In this document: positions 1-7,040 of the stretch, piece by piece
Numbering within the stretch: the stretch's first letter is position 1
Layout of the letters: the number at the start of each line of letters is the position of its first letter
Source of the DNA: an uncultured Clostridium sp.
GTDB taxonomy: Bacteria > Bacillota > Clostridia > TANB77 > CAG-508
DNA length: 17,011 nt
NCBI GenBank assembly: GCA_946498265.1
Contig: CAMMNR010000024.1
Location: 1 to 17,011, forward strand
Direction: 5' to 3'
Made by a program: the position numbers and the translations under genes
Notes under the pieces: model-generated
Seen by the model: the letters and a program-made list of their open reading frames with translations, nothing else
Database searches by the model: none
Told to the model about the DNA's origin: nothing

Positions 1-1877
1 AATACATTGAAGAAACACAAAAAACGAGTTTAGACCATATAAATAAAATAACATTTTATACAATTTCAAGATATATGGCATTAGACATAAATGCAAGAAG
101 AAATTTAGAACTAACAGAAAAAATGAGAGATAAATCTAAAAAAGGAACTCTTTTATGGGTATTAGATAAAACCTCTACATCAATGGGAGGAAGATTATTA
201 AGAAGATGGATAAGTGATCCATTAATAGATGTTTTGGAAATAAATAAAAGATTAAATGCTGTTAAAGAACTAAAAGATAATATAATTCTAAAAGGAGATA
301 TTACAGAAGCATTGAAAAAAGTTTATGATATTGAGCGTTTAGCAGGAAAAATGGCTTATGGAAATGCAAATGCAAGAGATATGATAACATTAAAAAATTC
401 TTTATTAAAATTGCCAGAAGTAAAGCAATTATTGAGTGATTGTAAATCAGATATGTTAAAAGAATTATATGAAAATTTAGATGAATTACAAGATATATAT
501 AGTTTAATTGAAAAATCTATAGTTGATGACCCTCCAATGACTGTAAAAGATGGTGGGATCATAAAACTGGGTTATGATGAAGAAATTGATAAATTAAAAA
601 CAGCTCAGACAGAAGGTAAGAACTGGTTAATACAATTAGAAGCTGATGAAAAAGAAAAAACAGGAATAAAAAATCTAAAAGTAGGATTTAACAAAGTATT
701 TGGATATTTTATAGAAGTGACAAAATCAAATTTATCACAAGTTCCAGATAGATATATAAGAAAACAAACACTAACAAATGCAGAAAGATATATAACAGAA
801 GAATTAAAAAACTTGGAAAATCAAATTTTAGGAGCAGAAGAAAAGGTAATAGCATTAGAATATAATGAATTTACAAAAATAAGAGAAGAAATATCAAAAA
901 ACATACGTAGATTGCAAAAAACTAGTGAAGTAATTTCTACTTTAGATGTAATAACATCATTTGCACAAGTAGCAGAAGATATGAATTACTGCATGCCAGA
1001 AGTAAACAGTACAGGAGTAATAGATATAAAAGATGGAAGACATCCAGTAATAGAAAAAATATTAGGAGTAGGAAGTTTTGTAGAAAATGATACATATTTA
1101 GACAAAAATGATAATAGATTATCAATAATTACAGGTCCTAATATGGCCGGTAAATCAACATATATGAGACAAGTTGCTTTAATAACACTAATGGCACAAA
1201 TAGGAAGCTTTGTTCCAGCACAAAGTGCAAAAATAGGAGTTGTAGACAAAATTTTTACAAGAGTTGGAGCATCTGATGACTTAAGTATGGGACAAAGTAC
1301 ATTTATGGTAGAAATGATGGAAGTTGCAACAATATTAAAAGAAGCGACACAAAACAGTTTAGTAATATTAGACGAAATAGGAAGAGGAACATCAACATAT
1401 GATGGGTTATCAATAGCATGGGCTGTAGCAGAATTTATTGCAGACAAAGAAAAATGTGGAGCAAAAACACTATTTGCCACACATTATCATGAATTAATAG
1501 GATTAGAAGAAAAAATAGAAGGTGTAAAAAACTACTCTATTGCAGTTAAAGAAAAAGGAGAAGATATAATTTTTTTAAGAAAGATAGTAAGAGGTGGAAC
1601 AGACGAAAGCTATGGAATACATGTAGCAAAATTAGCTGGAGTGCCAAAAATAGTTACACAAAGAGCAAATGAAATTTTACGTTCTCTAGAAAGAAAAAAT
1701 ATTTTAAATGGAAAAGTACAAGAAAAGAAAGATAAAAAACAAGTAGAAGGACAATTTGACATGTTTAACTATAAGTTAGCAGAAATTGCACATGAAGTAG
1801 ATAAAATTAATCTAAATGAACTTACACCAATAGATGCATTAAATACACTTGTTAGAATAAAAGAAAAAATGAAATAG
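1..1877 (+). CDS. mutS: DNA mismatch repair protein MutS (5' end outside window)
   Basis: The reading frame is open from the first full codon at position 3 (YIEETQKTSLDHINKIT), so the gene enters from the left edge. About 624 C-terminal residues are visible of a family that is usually about 850-950 long; the mismatch-reading domain I and part of the connector are missing. Visible parts are the core/lever region (MALDINARRNLELTE near the start), the clamp region and the ATPase domain. The ATPase has Walker A GPNMAGKST (codons near 1134-1160), the DDLSMGQSTFMVEM segment, Walker B LVILDEIGRGTSTYDG (near 1359) and FATHYHEL. MutS dimers bind mismatches after replication and recruit MutL. The C-terminus (GQFDMF ... 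LTPIDALNTLVRIKEKMK) looks complete. No mutL follows: a hairpin ends the unit and the next gene is convergent. Internal ATGs such as 75 are not starts. Confidence 0.97.
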   Translation, partial: YIEETQKTSLDHINKITFYTISRYMALDINARRNLELTEKMRDKSKKGTLLWVLDKTSTSMGGRLLRRWISDPLIDVLEINKRLNAVKELKDNIILKGDITEALKKVYDIERLAGKMAYGNANARDMITLKNSLLKLPEVKQLLSDCKSDMLKELYENLDELQDIYSLIEKSIVDDPPMTVKDGGIIKLGYDEEIDKLKTAQTEGKNWLIQLEADEKEKTGIKNLKVGFNKVFGYFIEVTKSNLSQVPDRYIRKQTLTNAERYITEELKNLENQILGAEEKVIALEYNEFTKIREEISKNIRRLQKTSEVISTLDVITSFAQVAEDMNYCMPEVNSTGVIDIKDGRHPVIEKILGVGSFVENDTYLDKNDNRLSIITGPNMAGKSTYMRQVALITLMAQIGSFVPAQSAKIGVVDKIFTRVGASDDLSMGQSTFMVEMMEVATILKEATQNSLVILDEIGRGTSTYDGLSIAWAVAEFIADKEKCGAKTLFATHYHELIGLEEKIEGVKNYSIAVKEKGEDIIFLRKIVRGGTDESYGIHVAKLAGVPKIVTQRANEILRSLERKNILNGKVQEKKDKKQVEGQFDMFNYKLAEIAHEVDKINLNELTPIDALNTLVRIKEKMK

Positions 1878-1888
1878 GGAATATTTAC

Positions 1889-1915
1889 AAAAGCTAGGGT
1901 AGTACCCTAGCTTTT
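1889..1915. terminator. Perfect hairpin, probably a bidirectional terminator between mutS and the RluA-family gene
   Basis: AAAAGCTAGGGT, three loop bases, then ACCCTAGCTTTT: a 12-bp perfect stem starting 12 bases after the mutS stop. The stem ends in a T run on either strand, so it can serve both convergent genes. It overlaps the 3' end of the minus-strand gene, whose TAG stop is at 1894-1896. Confidence 0.8.
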
Positions 1916-2775
1916 AAATCTTCTTCTAATTCACATGTAAAAATCATATTTTGCTTACTTATAGGATGAATAAATTCAAGTTTAGAGCAGTGTAGAGCCT
2001 GTCTATCAATTAAAGGAGAAGATTTTCCATATAAAGTATCCCCGAGTAATGGATGTCCAATATAACTCATATGAACTCTAATTTGATGAGTTCTACCAGT
2101 TTCTAAAATACATTTTACTAAACTATAGTTATCAAATTCTTGCAAAACTTCATAATGTGTTATTGATTTTTGCCCATTATTATTTACGCATCTTTCAATT
2201 ATACTATTTTTCTTTCTTGCAATTGGTAGATTTAGAGTACCAACTTTATCTTTGAACTTTCCAGAAACAATGCATAAATATTCTTTTTTAAAAATCTTAT
2301 TTTCCATTTGTTTGGATAAGCATTCTTGTATATATTCACATTTAACAAAAACTACTAATCCAGAAGTGTTTAAATCAAGTCTATTTACAGGACGAATTTT
2401 CTTTTTTAATCCAATAGAATCAAAATAATACTTAACTCCATTTGATAAAGAAGTATCAAAATGAAGCATTGAAGGATGAATTGCAATTCCAGCAGGTTTA
2501 TGTAATACTAAAAGCCATTCATCTTCATAAATAATATCTAAATTCATAGGTGTTGGAACAATGTTAGAATTATCTTCATCTAAACTTAAGTCAACTGTAA
2601 TAGTATCACCAATAGATATTTTATCTCTAGTATCACAAATATTATTATTTACATATATACATTTGTTTTTTATTAATTTAGTGCGTAGACGTGTAGATAT
2701 ATGAAATTCTTTAAATAATATGTCATTTATACATATATATGAATTATTTTTATTCGTATATTCTAGTAACATCAT
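1894..2775 (-). CDS. RluA/RluD-family RNA pseudouridine synthase
   Basis: It is predicted to isomerise uridine to pseudouridine in rRNA or tRNA; the exact target cannot be read from the sequence. An N-terminal S4-like RNA-binding region (LRTKLIKNKCIYVNNN, DKISIGDTITV) precedes the catalytic domain. That domain has LLVLHKPAGIAIHPS, the catalytic motif NRLDLNTSGLVVF (catalytic Asp about residue 134, where many relatives have HRLD) and ETGRTHQIRVHMSYIGHPLLGD. Length is about 293 residues, normal for the family. The frame extends to a GTG at 2787, but that GTGAGG is itself the ribosome site for the ATG at 2775 (six bases between), so 2775 is chosen. It is convergent with mutS and divergent from the 2979 gene, and its own promoter is visible at 2815-2843. 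Confidence 0.93.
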   Translation of the reverse strand: MMLLEYTNKNNSYICINDILFKEFHISTRLRTKLIKNKCIYVNNNICDTRDKISIGDTITVDLSLDEDNSNIVPTPMNLDIIYEDEWLLVLHKPAGIAIHPSMLHFDTSLSNGVKYYFDSIGLKKKIRPVNRLDLNTSGLVVFVKCEYIQECLSKQMENKIFKKEYLCIVSGKFKDKVGTLNLPIARKKNSIIERCVNNNGQKSITHYEVLQEFDNYSLVKCILETGRTHQIRVHMSYIGHPLLGDTLYGKSSPLIDRQALHCSKLEFIHPISKQNMIFTCELEEDLKARVLP

Positions 2776-2814
2776 TATGGACCTCACTTTAATTTGTATT
2801 AATATAATAATATT

Positions 2815-2843
2815 ATTATATAAAATAAAAACTAATATGGCAA
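2815..2843 (-). promoter_or_regulatory. Sigma-A-type promoter for the RluA-family gene
   Basis: On the minus strand TTGCCA (2838-2843) is followed after exactly 17 bases by TATAAT (2815-2820), about 40 bases before the start codon at 2775. Confidence 0.7.
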
Positions 2844-2924
2844 ATTCTTATAAATAGGATATGATTTAATAGATAAATATTAAAATTAGAGTTATATTGA
2901 AGAAATTTAATTTATAATAAATCA

Positions 2925-2953
2925 TTGATTTTATTTAAATAAAAAGATATAAT
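2925..2953 (+). promoter_or_regulatory. Sigma-A-type promoter for the 2979-4384 operon
   Basis: TTGATT (2925-2930), 17 bases, TATAAT (2948-2953). The start codon at 2979 and its GGAAGAGGG ribosome site follow directly, giving a short leader. Confidence 0.75.
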
Positions 2954-2978
2954 ATACAAAAAGGAAGAGGGATTATAT

Positions 2979-3209
2979 ATGAAAAGTGAAAAGGGATCAG
3001 TAACAATGCTTGTATTAGTAGTATTGTTAATAATTACAGCATTTATTATAGGTTTATACATATTAAATAAAAATAGAATATCAGAAACACAAATAAATCA
3101 AGCAAGAATAGAAAAGAATTATGATGAAACACAAGAAATAGATCAGATATATGAAGAAGTATTAAGTAATGAAGAAATTAATGGAGGAGAAAATGAGGAT
3201 CAGATATAA
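2979..3209 (+). CDS. Small single-pass membrane protein, pilin-like N-terminus
   Basis: A 76-residue protein with a short basic start (MKSEKGS), one membrane helix at about residues 8-28 (VTMLVLVVLLIITAFIIGLYI) and an acidic, probably helical tail rich in Glu, Asn and Gln. A Lys-Gly step just before the helix, followed by a polar tail, recalls type IV pilin-like and PilX-like proteins of Clostridia, but the usual Glu at position +5 is absent (SVTML). Processing by a prepilin peptidase is therefore only a possibility. It has a good ribosome site (GGAAGAGGG) and its own promoter. Its last 17 bases overlap the start of trmB, so the two are probably translationally coupled. I do not recognise a specific function. 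Confidence 0.75.
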   Translation: MKSEKGSVTMLVLVVLLIITAFIIGLYILNKNRISETQINQARIEKNYDETQEIDQIYEEVLSNEEINGGENEDQI

Positions 3210-3855
3210 AAAATGGGCAAGGCCAGAATTAGAAGCAAGCAAATTTTATATAGATAATCCAGAAGAGTTAAAAGGAAAATGGAAGGAAAAATTTAAAAAC
3301 AAAAATAATCCAATACATTTAGAATTAGGATGTGGAAAAGGTCAATTCATTTCAAATTTAGCAGTAAAACATCAAGACATAAATTATATTGCCATAGATT
3401 TAGTAGATGCAATGCTAGGATTAGCCAAAAGAAATGTAGAACAAGTGTATAAGGAAAATAATTTAGAACCAACAAATATTTATTTAACAAGATTTGATAT
3501 AGAAAGAATTTTGTTAATATTGGACAAAAAAGATGAAATAGAAAGAATATATATAAACTTTTGTAATCCTTGGCCAAAAGGAAAACACAGAAAGAAAAGG
3601 CTTACACATACTAGACAACTGGAAAAATACAAAGAATTTTTAAAACCTAATGCAGAAATATATTTTAAAACAGATGATGATGATTTGTTTAATTCTAGTT
3701 TAGGATATTTTGACGAAACAGGATTTGAAATTGTAAAAAAGACATATGATTTACATAGTGAAAATATATTTGAAGAAAATATAGAAACTGAACATGAAAA
3801 AATGTTTTCGGAGCAGGGAATAAAGATAAAAGCATTAATAGCTAGATTAAAGTAG
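3193..3855 (+). CDS. trmB: tRNA (guanine-N7-)-methyltransferase TrmB
   Basis: It transfers a methyl group from S-adenosylmethionine to N7 of G46 in the tRNA variable loop. A 220-residue protein with the SAM-binding motif HLELGCGKGQFI at about 42-53, IAIDL at 66-70, the family signature NFCNPWPKGKHRKKRL at 122-137 and FKTDDDDLF at 158-166. The signature reads CNPWPK where many relatives have DPWPK. The frame allows ATGs at 3169 and 3181, but GGAGG at 3183-3187 sits five bases before the ATG at 3193. The resulting start MRIRYKKWARPELEAS also matches family N-termini. It overlaps the upstream small membrane protein by 17 bases and is followed after 19 bases by the DUF4116-like gene, so the three look like one operon. 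Confidence 0.95.
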   Translation: MRIRYKKWARPELEASKFYIDNPEELKGKWKEKFKNKNNPIHLELGCGKGQFISNLAVKHQDINYIAIDLVDAMLGLAKRNVEQVYKENNLEPTNIYLTRFDIERILLILDKKDEIERIYINFCNPWPKGKHRKKRLTHTRQLEKYKEFLKPNAEIYFKTDDDDLFNSSLGYFDETGFEIVKKTYDLHSENIFEENIETEHEKMFSEQGIKIKALIARLK

Positions 3856-3874
3856 AAAAGAGATGTAAAACAAG

Positions 3875-4384
3875 ATGGATGTTGAGGATATAAAAAATCA
3901 TTGTAATGATAAAGAATATATTATGGAAGCAGTAAAAGAAAATGGAAAATTCCTTGAATACGCGTCAGAGGAATTAAAAAATGACAAGGAAATAGTAATG
4001 CAGGCTTTAAATAATGATGCAGAGTCTTTAGAATTTGCAAGTAAGAATTTAAAAGCTGATAAAGAAATAATCATGTTAGGGATTAAAAGTGCACCTTGGA
4101 CGATTTGTTATGCATCAGATAAATTAAAAGCAGATAAAGAAGTAATGCAAGAATGCTGTAAGAATTATGGACAGGCTCTATATTTTGCAAGTGAAGATTT
4201 AAGAGATGATAGAGAGATTGTTAAAGAAGCGGTAACAAATAAAGGGATTATAATAAAATATGCAAGTAGTAGGTTAAGGGATGATAAAGAATTAGCAACA
4301 ATTGCTGTAAAACAAAATAAAGATGCATATCATTTTATATCTAAAAATTTACAACAAGATGAAGAAATAAAAAATTTGAAATAG
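3875..4384 (+). CDS. DUF4116-type repeat protein, function unknown
   Basis: A 169-residue soluble protein built almost entirely of tandem 25-residue repeats. Six full copies run from residues 12-36, 37-61, 62-86, 87-111, 112-136 and 137-161, plus a stub. Each copy follows DKEhhhxAhxxxxxxLxYASxxLKx (h hydrophobic), predicted to form a pair of short helices. This is the pattern of DUF4116 proteins, probably an alpha-solenoid or scaffold for protein contacts; no catalytic motif is visible and there is no signal peptide or membrane segment. It starts 19 bases after trmB with a modest ribosome site (AAAGAG), so it is likely co-transcribed. The link to tRNA modification is positional only. Confidence 0.8.
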   Translation: MDVEDIKNHCNDKEYIMEAVKENGKFLEYASEELKNDKEIVMQALNNDAESLEFASKNLKADKEIIMLGIKSAPWTICYASDKLKADKEVMQECCKNYGQALYFASEDLRDDREIVKEAVTNKGIIIKYASSRLRDDKELATIAVKQNKDAYHFISKNLQQDEEIKNLK

Positions 4385-4436
4385 AATATTAATAATTTGA
4401 AAAAATATTTTTAAGAATATAATATATTTTTAAATT

Positions 4437-4510
4437 AAAGTCACTGTAGATGCTAACTCACATTTAAAATTATATATTTATAAATAGGAGATAGCATTTA
4501 CAGTGACTTT
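4437..4510. terminator. Long inverted repeat between convergent genes, possible terminator
   Basis: Two 19-base arms (4437-4455 and 4492-4510) match at 18 of 19 positions, around a 36-base AT-rich loop. It lies in the gap between the DUF4116-like gene and gatD, ending 12 bases from the gatD stop, which fits a terminator. The loop is long for that role and the plus-strand side lacks a T run, so a small repeated element is an alternative. Confidence 0.5.
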
Positions 4511-4522
4511 GGCTTGTGATTG

Positions 4523-5272
4523 TTAATGATGTTGTGTCAAAAACTTATTAAGTAATTGTTCTCTGCATAAATTTTCAAATTTATCATCAAGAGGTTCCAA
4601 AATAGTATTCTCATTATATTTTTTATTTAGACAATGTTTTATTATATAATCAGCAAGTTCAGGATTTTTTGAAAGCAAAGGACCATGTAAATAAGTTCCT
4701 ATAACATTATTTAAGAAAAAGCCCTCATGGGTATCACCAAACTTATTGCCATTACCATATAAAACATTACCAAAAGGAGTAGAAATGTTAAATGTTTGTC
4801 CACCGTGATTTTCAAATCCAATTACTTTAGTAGATGTACTATTTAAAGAAACATCAATTACTATATTTCCAATACATCTTTTTTTTCTATCATTAATAGC
4901 TTCTGTATAATAATCAAACACTTCTAAGCCAGGTATAATATTACCATCAACGTCTTTATAATATTTCCCGAACAATTGATAAGCACCACAAATAAGTAAA
5001 AAGAAAACACCATTATCAATTGCTTTTTTTATGTTATCTTTATACTGAACCAAATCTTTTGCTAAAATACTTTGTTCCTGGTCAGCACCACCACCAGCAA
5101 ACACTAAATCATAATCACAAAAATCAGGTTCAGTATCACCTATGGTATATTGTTCAACAATACATTTAATTCCTCTTTTTTCTAATCTATATTTTAAAAC
5201 TTGTATATTACCGAAATCGCCATAAAGTTCTAAAATATCAGGATATAAATATAATATTTTAAGTTCTTTCAT
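4523..5272 (-). CDS. gatD: Lipid II isoglutaminyl synthase, glutaminase subunit GatD
   Basis: A CobB/CobQ-type class I glutamine amidotransferase that hydrolyses glutamine and passes ammonia to MurT, which amidates the alpha-carboxyl of D-glutamate in the peptidoglycan stem of lipid II. A 249-residue protein, the family's normal size. Visible motifs are YGDFGNIQVL at 17-26, FAGGGADQEQ at 58-67, the nucleophile elbow LLICGAYQLFG with Cys95, GFENHGGQT at 152-160 and GTYLHGPLL with His196. Its partner murT lies upstream on the same strand, 118 bases away, the usual order. The gap holds a large palindrome (5289-5385). The ribosome site AAGGG lies next to that palindrome, about nine bases from the ATG. 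Confidence 0.95.
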   Translation of the reverse strand: MKELKILYLYPDILELYGDFGNIQVLKYRLEKRGIKCIVEQYTIGDTEPDFCDYDLVFAGGGADQEQSILAKDLVQYKDNIKKAIDNGVFFLLICGAYQLFGKYYKDVDGNIIPGLEVFDYYTEAINDRKKRCIGNIVIDVSLNSTSTKVIGFENHGGQTFNISTPFGNVLYGNGNKFGDTHEGFFLNNVIGTYLHGPLLSKNPELADYIIKHCLNKKYNENTILEPLDDKFENLCREQLLNKFLTQHH

Positions 5273-5288
5273 TTAAAATTTCCCTTCT

Positions 5289-5385
5289 TGTGCCAAAGGG
5301 GACGGGCTATTTTGGCACATTTTTTATATTAAAACTATTTAATTAAGATTAGAGTGTGCCAAAATAGCCCGTCCCCTTTGGCACA
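5289..5385. repeat. Perfect 31-bp inverted repeat with GGGGACGGG core (REP/MITE-like)
   Basis: Arms 5289-5319 and 5355-5385 are identical as inverted copies over all 31 bases, with a 35-base AT-rich centre. Each arm is itself bounded by TGTGCCAAA and TTTGGCACA around a GGGGACGGG core, so the palindrome is nested. G/C-rich bases stand out sharply from the surrounding sequence. It fills most of the murT-gatD gap and would form a strong hairpin in their shared transcript. Confidence 0.9.
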
Positions 5386-5390
5386 CTTTC

Positions 5391-6704
5391 TTATTTTGAC
5401 AAAATTTCTTTTCTTGTTGGTTGTAAAGCTGTATAATTTGCAATAACATATTTTTTTGAGTTTGTAGAGTAAAGTTCATCAACAGCTTCATTTAAATTCA
5501 AATAAGGTAATATTTTATTACTATCATATCCGGCAGTTTGTATTCTTATTGCAATATCATAAGCTCTAGTACCAGAAGTTATAATTCTAGTAACATTTTT
5601 TAATTCATCAAAATTAATATCCCAAATCCAAGATACATCATGACCGTCAGCTAAATTATCATTTAACACAAATAATAATTCTTTTTCATCATCATCTTCA
5701 TTTAATATTCTAAGACTTACATTTGCACCAGTTGGATTTTTAGCTAAATTAATTATAGTTTTATTACCTTTTATTTCTAATTCTTCCAATCTACCATTAT
5801 TAAGTTTAAAAGTAGAAAGTGCGTGTTTTATAATATTTCTATCTATATTATATAGACTTGTGCAAGCTATAACAGCTGTAAAGTTATAGATATTGTAAAT
5901 ACTATTAAAATTAGTAGTATAAGTAAAATTGTCAATTTCAAAACTTTTATTTTTTAAATCAACATTTGTAGCTAATTTATATATTTTATTTTCACCATAA
6001 CCGCAATTAGGACATCTAAATTTTCCTATATGAGAATATTGATAATATTCATATTCAAGTTTTGTATTACAAAATGGACAGAATTTTCCTTCTCCAGCTT
6101 CTCTTATTTCTTCGGTTGCAAATTTATATTTTTCTACACTATAATAATATATATTTTCATTTGTAGGGTTAGCTTTTGCAAGTCTTGAAACATTAGGATC
6201 ATCACTATTTAATACTAGATTACCAGTATAAGTTTTTAAAAACTCATTAATTCTTAATATTAGAGTTTCAACTTCACCATTTCTATCTAGTTGGTCTCTA
6301 AAAAAGTTAAGAATTACTAATGTATCTAATTTTAAATATTTAAATACTACAGGAATGTAACTTTCATCTACTTCAAATACTAAATAATCAGCTTTTATTT
6401 TACCAGTTAAAGAAGAATTTTTCATTAAAGTTGAAAGTATTCCAGTTTCCATATTGTTTCCCTCAACATTACTTATTACTTTATAACCAGCTTTTTTAAA
6501 AACATATCCAATAGCATTATTTGTCATTGTTTTTCCATTTGTAGCTGTAACTGCAATTATTGGACATTTAATTTTAAAATATTTGAAAATTTCAGGATTC
6601 CAATCAAATGCAAGTTTTCCTAAAAAATTACCACCGTTTTTTCTAAAGAGTTTTAATCCTATATTTAAAATTTTTATTATCAATATTATAAAAAAGTTCT
6701 TCAT
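5391..6704 (-). CDS. murT: Lipid II isoglutaminyl synthase, Mur-ligase-like subunit MurT
   Basis: It uses ATP to activate the D-glutamate carboxyl of lipid II and amidates it with ammonia from GatD, at the cytoplasmic face of the membrane. A 437-residue protein with a hydrophobic N-terminus, the Mur-ligase ATP site AVTATNGKTMTNN at 51-63, the central-domain segments FEVDES at 110-115 and NFFRDQLDRNGE at 133-144, and a four-cysteine zinc ribbon inserted in the middle (Cys209, Cys212, Cys231, Cys234). The C-terminal DUF1727-type region has DGHDVSWIWD at 353-362; an Asp here is thought to complete the GatD catalytic triad. GGAGG five bases before the ATG at 6704 fixes the start. The open frame upstream to 6797 is not used, since it runs into a palindrome. 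Confidence 0.95.
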   Translation of the reverse strand: MKNFFIILIIKILNIGLKLFRKNGGNFLGKLAFDWNPEIFKYFKIKCPIIAVTATNGKTMTNNAIGYVFKKAGYKVISNVEGNNMETGILSTLMKNSSLTGKIKADYLVFEVDESYIPVVFKYLKLDTLVILNFFRDQLDRNGEVETLILRINEFLKTYTGNLVLNSDDPNVSRLAKANPTNENIYYYSVEKYKFATEEIREAGEGKFCPFCNTKLEYEYYQYSHIGKFRCPNCGYGENKIYKLATNVDLKNKSFEIDNFTYTTNFNSIYNIYNFTAVIACTSLYNIDRNIIKHALSTFKLNNGRLEELEIKGNKTIINLAKNPTGANVSLRILNEDDDEKELLFVLNDNLADGHDVSWIWDINFDELKNVTRIITSGTRAYDIAIRIQTAGYDSNKILPYLNLNEAVDELYSTNSKKYVIANYTALQPTRKEILSK

Positions 6705-6726
6705 AAAAACCTCCGTATTTTGATTG

Positions 6727-6755
6727 ATTATATCATACTGTAAAAAGGTAATCAA
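6727..6755 (-). promoter_or_regulatory. Sigma-A-type promoter of murT-gatD
   Basis: On the minus strand TTGATT (6750-6755), 17 bases, TATAAT (6727-6732), about 22 bases before the murT ATG. The large palindrome starts about 18 bases further upstream, so it is probably not transcribed from this promoter. Confidence 0.75.
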
Positions 6756-6773
6756 CAGATATAATTTATTTTC

Positions 6774-6968
6774 TTGCAACAAAGGGGACGCGTTCATAGG
6801 GAATTTGGGGACGGGGTTTAGGGATTTTAGGGACGGGGCTTCAAATCCCTATAAACTATTTGTATTTACATTTTTATTTTTTAATAAGAATAGGGATTTG
6901 AAGCCCCGTCCCTAAAATCCCTAAACCCCGTCCCCAAATTCCCTATGGATGCGTCTCCCTTGTTGCAA
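6774..6968. repeat. Giant 78-bp-arm inverted repeat built of GGGACGGGG modules
   Basis: Arms 6774-6851 and 6891-6968 (78 bases each) match as inverted copies except at four positions, around a 39-base AT-rich loop. All four differences are near the outer end. Read as plus-strand RNA, three of them are G-U wobbles and one is A-C. The arm is modular: TTGCAACAAAGGGGACGCG, then two 22-base units, the last closing on an AAATCCCTA/TAGGGATTT pair. No transposase is encoded. It lies in the divergent murT/HAD gap and resembles composite REP/BIME-like elements. Confidence 0.9.
6797..6840. repeat. Tandem pair of 22-bp GGGACGGGG units inside the palindrome arm
   Basis: Units 6797-6818 and 6819-6840 match at 19 of 22 positions, each of the form TAGGGA, A/T-rich link, GGGACGGGG. 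The mirror-image pair lies in the right arm. Confidence 0.75.
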
Positions 6969-6991
6969 TTTGATTAAAATAGTAGTATTAT
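6963..6991 (+). promoter_or_regulatory. Possible promoter of the HAD gene using the palindrome end as -35
   Basis: TTGCAA (6963-6968) is exactly the last six bases of the inverted repeat; TATTAT (6986-6991) follows after 17 bases. The start codon is at 7041. The hexamers are good but not perfect. Confidence 0.5.
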
Positions 6992-7040
6992 ATTTAAGAA
7001 AAGATAAGGTTAAAAATATTTGTAAAAAGGGACTGAGAAA

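Noticed and set aside
986..1480. Minus-strand 164-codon open frame inside mutS
   Set aside because: It is the shadow of the conserved MutS ATPase domain, with no ribosome site and no recognisable motif.
6705..6797. Upstream extension of murT to a start at 6797
   Set aside because: It would begin inside the palindrome and cross the murT promoter; GGAGG points clearly to the ATG at 6704.
6724..6915. Plus-strand open frame of 63 codons
   Set aside because: It lies mostly inside the inverted repeat (6774-6968), has no ribosome site, and its protein merely reflects the palindrome sequence.
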